A stretch of 64,000 bases of DNA from Sycobia sp. Sy_11 (Eukaryota; Arthropoda; Insecta; Hymenoptera; Epichrysomallidae), in the NCBI GenBank assembly GCA_018907035.1, contig JACCIC010000035.1, forward strand, positions 930,001 through 994,000, written 5' to 3'. Each line of letters starts with the position of its first letter. Position 1 is the first letter of the stretch. Made by a program: the position numbers and the translations under genes. This document shows, one piece after another, positions 60,913 to 64,000 of the stretch. The notes under the pieces were generated by a model. That model was not told the DNA's origin, did not search any database, and was given only the letters and a program-made list of their open reading frames with translations.

Positions 60913-62527
60913 TTTTTTGTTTCTTAGAACATAATTAACGAAAAGGGCATCTGTTAAAGCGATAGTGGGGAGAGTGCAATTTAAAGTCCTGCATTGGCGT
61001 CAACGCACCCTGCGTTCAGTGAATGAAAAAAAAAGAAAAAAGAAAAACGCCCCGGGAGAGAGAGAGGGAGGCGCGCAGCCCGCGTTAATCAAAAGTGCCG
61101 GCGCTCGTTACCGAGATTAAGGATGCTTTATCGCCGATATTTAATTAAATGATAAAACGTTACGGCCATGAATTTTACAAATTCAACTCGAATGCGGATG
61201 AACAGAGACGAAGACTTAAGTAGACACAAAAGGAGCGCGCCACGGGGCTTGCTCGTTTCCTCCCCCCCTCCCCCTCCTTCTCGTTTTACCCTGTATTTGT
61301 GTAAATGAGCGTTTTAATTATTGCCAGCAAAACATCGCGTCGCGCGGATAAAAATATTTTTCTCACCGGAAACACGTTTCGTCGGCTGAGAAACGATTAT
61401 TTAGAATTTCTAGCCGAACGACGTTGAAGCTTAAACCAACGAAAAGTAGAGGAAAGCACGTAAATGGTCCACGTCACGCCGTGTAATCGAAGATAATTGC
61501 ATTAAAGCTAATGAAAACTACTCTCGGCAGCAGTTGTCGATCGATGGCAGAATTGGCTCCGGCGCAGCGATCGAGGCTTTGAAGTTCTCAAGCTCTCGGC
61601 GCGTGTCGCCGGAGAAAAGCGAGCCCCCGTTTAATTGGGGATTCCCGAAGTCGCTCCTTTCGATGGGACGAATTCCGGAACAAAGGCCGCTCCCGCTCTT
61701 CAATTGCGCAAGCTCCGCGGGGGTAGGGATGGCAGGGCGGGGGGGGGGGTCGGGGGCGGAGAGCGAAAGACGCTTGACAGACGTATGCCGAGCAATAATT
61801 ATATCGGGGCGCCGAGTTGGCGACGAACGCGAGGCACCGAGCAGCCAGCGCCACGATGCGTCGGGGCAGGTTTTAATCACGGAGGGTGATCGCGGGACGC
61901 GGGCATGAAGGAGGGGGGTGGGGCGGGGGAGGGGGCTACGTGTGCAAACTGTCCGCGCAGTTTGAGCGCTCGTCGAGCCGCGCTCCGAGAATGCGAATTG
62001 AGAGATAAAAGGCGGGAGTTGGCCCACGCGCCGCGCCGTCGGCGTCGTACTCGCTCCCCGACGCGTTTCCTCGTCTTCCGATTTCGTCTTTTCTTAGGCG
62101 GTATCGTTTCGCGCTTCCAACTCCCCGGCCCCGCCCCCGCCCTTCCGCCAGCGCTCGCCAAACCCGCATAGCTTGCATTACTCTATCGCGCCCTCCCGGA
62201 GACTCGACTCGTCTCCTCTTGTTGCTCACATTGTTTCTCCCTAGTCGCTAAACCCGTTCGGCCCTCCTGTCTTTTCGCCCGGTCCCGCTTTCCACGACTT
62301 TGCTTATTTCTCGCGTTGCTTTTTCCCTCCCTCCACTCCGCCTCCCACCAAGCCATCCTACTCGTTCATCGTTCGTTCGTCCCTTCTCTCTCGCTCTCTC
62401 CTACAGCCCCTGTAATTTTCTTCTTCGGAGTTCAGCTATGCGAACTACATTATGGAATAATTGCGCGCCGGTCGTTACGTTCGCCGTCTGTTTCCGTCGG
62501 CTCGTTACGTTCTCGATGCAGAGAATC

Positions 62528-62529
<2 letters not shown>

Positions 62530-62573
<44 letters not shown>
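62530..62573. repeat. (TA)n microsatellite
   Basis: TA run of about 44 bp. Confidence 0.92.
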
Positions 62574-62577
<4 letters not shown>

Positions 62578-62880
62578 GTTCGTATAACTCCTTCCCTGAC
62601 GTTTTCCGCCCTTTTTGATCTTGTTTTTCCGTATATGTAGCGTGGAAAAAAAATGCACAAACTTCAATGGTGAGGTAATTTGCGAATGTAATTCTGCTTA
62701 CAGGGTACATATTGTTGCGCGGCGCGGAGCCATAATAATGATGTACTTTACCTCTCCACCTTTTTTCCTACCTTTTTTGTTTTTGCGAAAAATCGTTATA
62801 AAGTTGCATTATTTTCAATATTATTGCGCTCTTAAAAAAGTTGCAAGGAAAAAGAAATTTTCCGACTGCAGGGCTGAGCA

Positions 62881-62881
62881 A

Positions 62882-62912
<31 letters not shown>

Positions 62913-62917
62913 TATAT
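62881..62917. repeat. (TA)n microsatellite
   Basis: TA run with one CA step. Confidence 0.9.
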
Positions 62918-63240
62918 GTTTTTTCTCAAAAGTCGGTGCGTGCCAGATGAATATAAATTTTGTTCCGCTCGCAGAACTGTATACACCGGAAACCGTGCTT
63001 GCGCTTCGGCGGGATTTCGTAGCGGGAAATTGCTCGAACCTCCGTGACATTGAAAGAATGATTTAAATTTTTCAATGGGAATCCAATCCGAGGGCAAAAA
63101 GAGGAACGAAACTGACCTATTGAAGGTGAAATTAAACGTCAGCAGTAGATTTGACACAGATTAATACTTTTTCCGAGCCACGGTCGAAATAATCCCGGCG
63201 GATTAAAGCGCTGCATTCGACGTGCGCGGCTAATGTTTAT

Positions 63241-63257
63241 GTATATATATATATATA
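63241..63257. repeat. (TA)n microsatellite
   Basis: Short TA run. Confidence 0.85.
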
Positions 63258-64000
63258 CAAATTTCGCAGCGCGAAGAGGGCAGGCGCTTGGATAGAGGGA
63301 GGTGGGAAAAAATCGTCTACCGAGCGAATCGAAAGACTCGGCCGATATTGCGCGCCGTTAATGAGTCGCGGCGACGACCGCGGCGACGACTGAAATTCGA
63401 GGCAGTGCGGCGGCGCACTGCTCTCGGCTGCTGGTCGACCGGTCGAGGCGAGACTCCCTGTCCCTGTCCCTTCTTGGCGCGCGACGCGGGGCGGGGGCTC
63501 CCTCAGAGCCGGCGCTTTAAAACTTCGGGGGTCAGGTTGCGCGAGGCGAAATAACCGGGAAACGCCACTTTGAACGCGCAATTGCATCGCCGGGAATCGG
63601 ACCCATTCCTCTCGACTAGGCGCTCCTGCCGCTCGCGTCGTCACCTCCCCGCCTCTCCCCGCTCATTTCCCATCCCTCCCCCCCGTCCCCTTCCGCCCCT
63701 CCCTCCGTCGACGCAGCCACCCACCGACCCTTCGAGATTGCTGAGCTATTCTCGCGACTGAATGTTTCATTAAGGCCACCCGGTATTGCTCTTAGATAAC
63801 TCTACGAGGGGTAAATGAAATTTCCGCCATCTCCGATATCACGCGAGCGGGCGCCAGCCTCCGTCGCCGACGCTTCGGGTCCCTCCCCTCTCACCGCCGC
63901 TCCACCTTCTATCTTTCTCCGTCTCTCGCCCTCCCTCTCCTTCGTTCTATTGCTCTGCCCGAGACACCGACCGACGGCTTTAATCAGAGACCATTGCGCC

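Larger units (their letters stand above)
58961..64000. other. CpG-rich region 14 (to window end)
   Basis: About 5 kb of CpG-dense DNA with TA, GT, AGC and GCC arrays and G11 at 61739-61749. Non-repetitive balanced blocks lie at 60690-60880 and 61120-61540. No gene recognised. Confidence 0.55.

Noticed and set aside
61361..61386. 19-nt minus-strand microexon candidate (donor CCG|GTGAGA, acceptor TTTCTCAG)
   Set aside because: Moderate splice signals only and a very short polypyrimidine tract; many such pairs are expected by chance in 64 kb.

Overview
This window looks like nuclear DNA from an insect, most plausibly a hymenopteran (ant, bee or wasp). The grounds are an intron-split, AT-rich gene; a sharp alternation between AT-rich stretches and very CpG-rich, GC-rich islands; and dense dinucleotide microsatellites of every class (TA, GA/CT, CA/GT, even CG). 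CpG-rich intergenic DNA beside CpG-poor housekeeping genes is known in Hymenoptera. Taxonomy is an inference from composition only. No prokaryotic operons, tRNA or rRNA genes, or CRISPR arrays were seen.

Only one protein-coding gene is convincing: a kinesin-6/KIF20-like mitotic motor on the + strand at 11559-16077. It has a P-loop, switch I, an insertion before the DLAG switch II, long coiled coils and a short C-terminal tail, in about four exons. It is odd in four ways. The conserved Glu of switch II (DLAGxE) is Gly. Intron 1 has a phase conflict at the best-homology junction. The reading frame shifts twice inside exon 2. Introns 2 and 3 keep phase perfectly. It is either a real gene carrying base-level assembly errors or a young decaying copy.

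The remaining roughly 59 kb has no recognisable protein. 1-11050: five AT-rich/CpG-island alternations, the last island ending about 500 bp upstream of the kinesin start. 16500-26700: mosaic, including one candidate non-autonomous transposable element at about 23924-24310 (degenerate tandem units at one end and a 16-bp perfect inverted repeat about 330 bp apart). 26700-54560: long CpG islands separated by 0.4-1.2 kb AT-rich linkers. Inside and beside these are non-repetitive blocks that look like regulatory DNA, with TTTATGGC-type (Caudal/Abd-B-like) sites and homeodomain/GATTA motifs. 54560-64000: a 2-kb AT-rich stretch, a small island, another AT-rich stretch, then a 5-kb CpG island.

Two places carry exon-like splice architecture on the + strand: a 23-nt candidate microexon at 42949-42971, flanked by a long polypyrimidine tract and a perfect CAG|GTAAGT donor, and a candidate 51-79 nt exon at 52414-52492. 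They suggest that the 'empty' region may be the intronic and regulatory landscape of a long-intron gene whose main exons lie outside the window. That is inference. Almost all other open frames are by-products of stop-poor GC-rich DNA and microsatellites.
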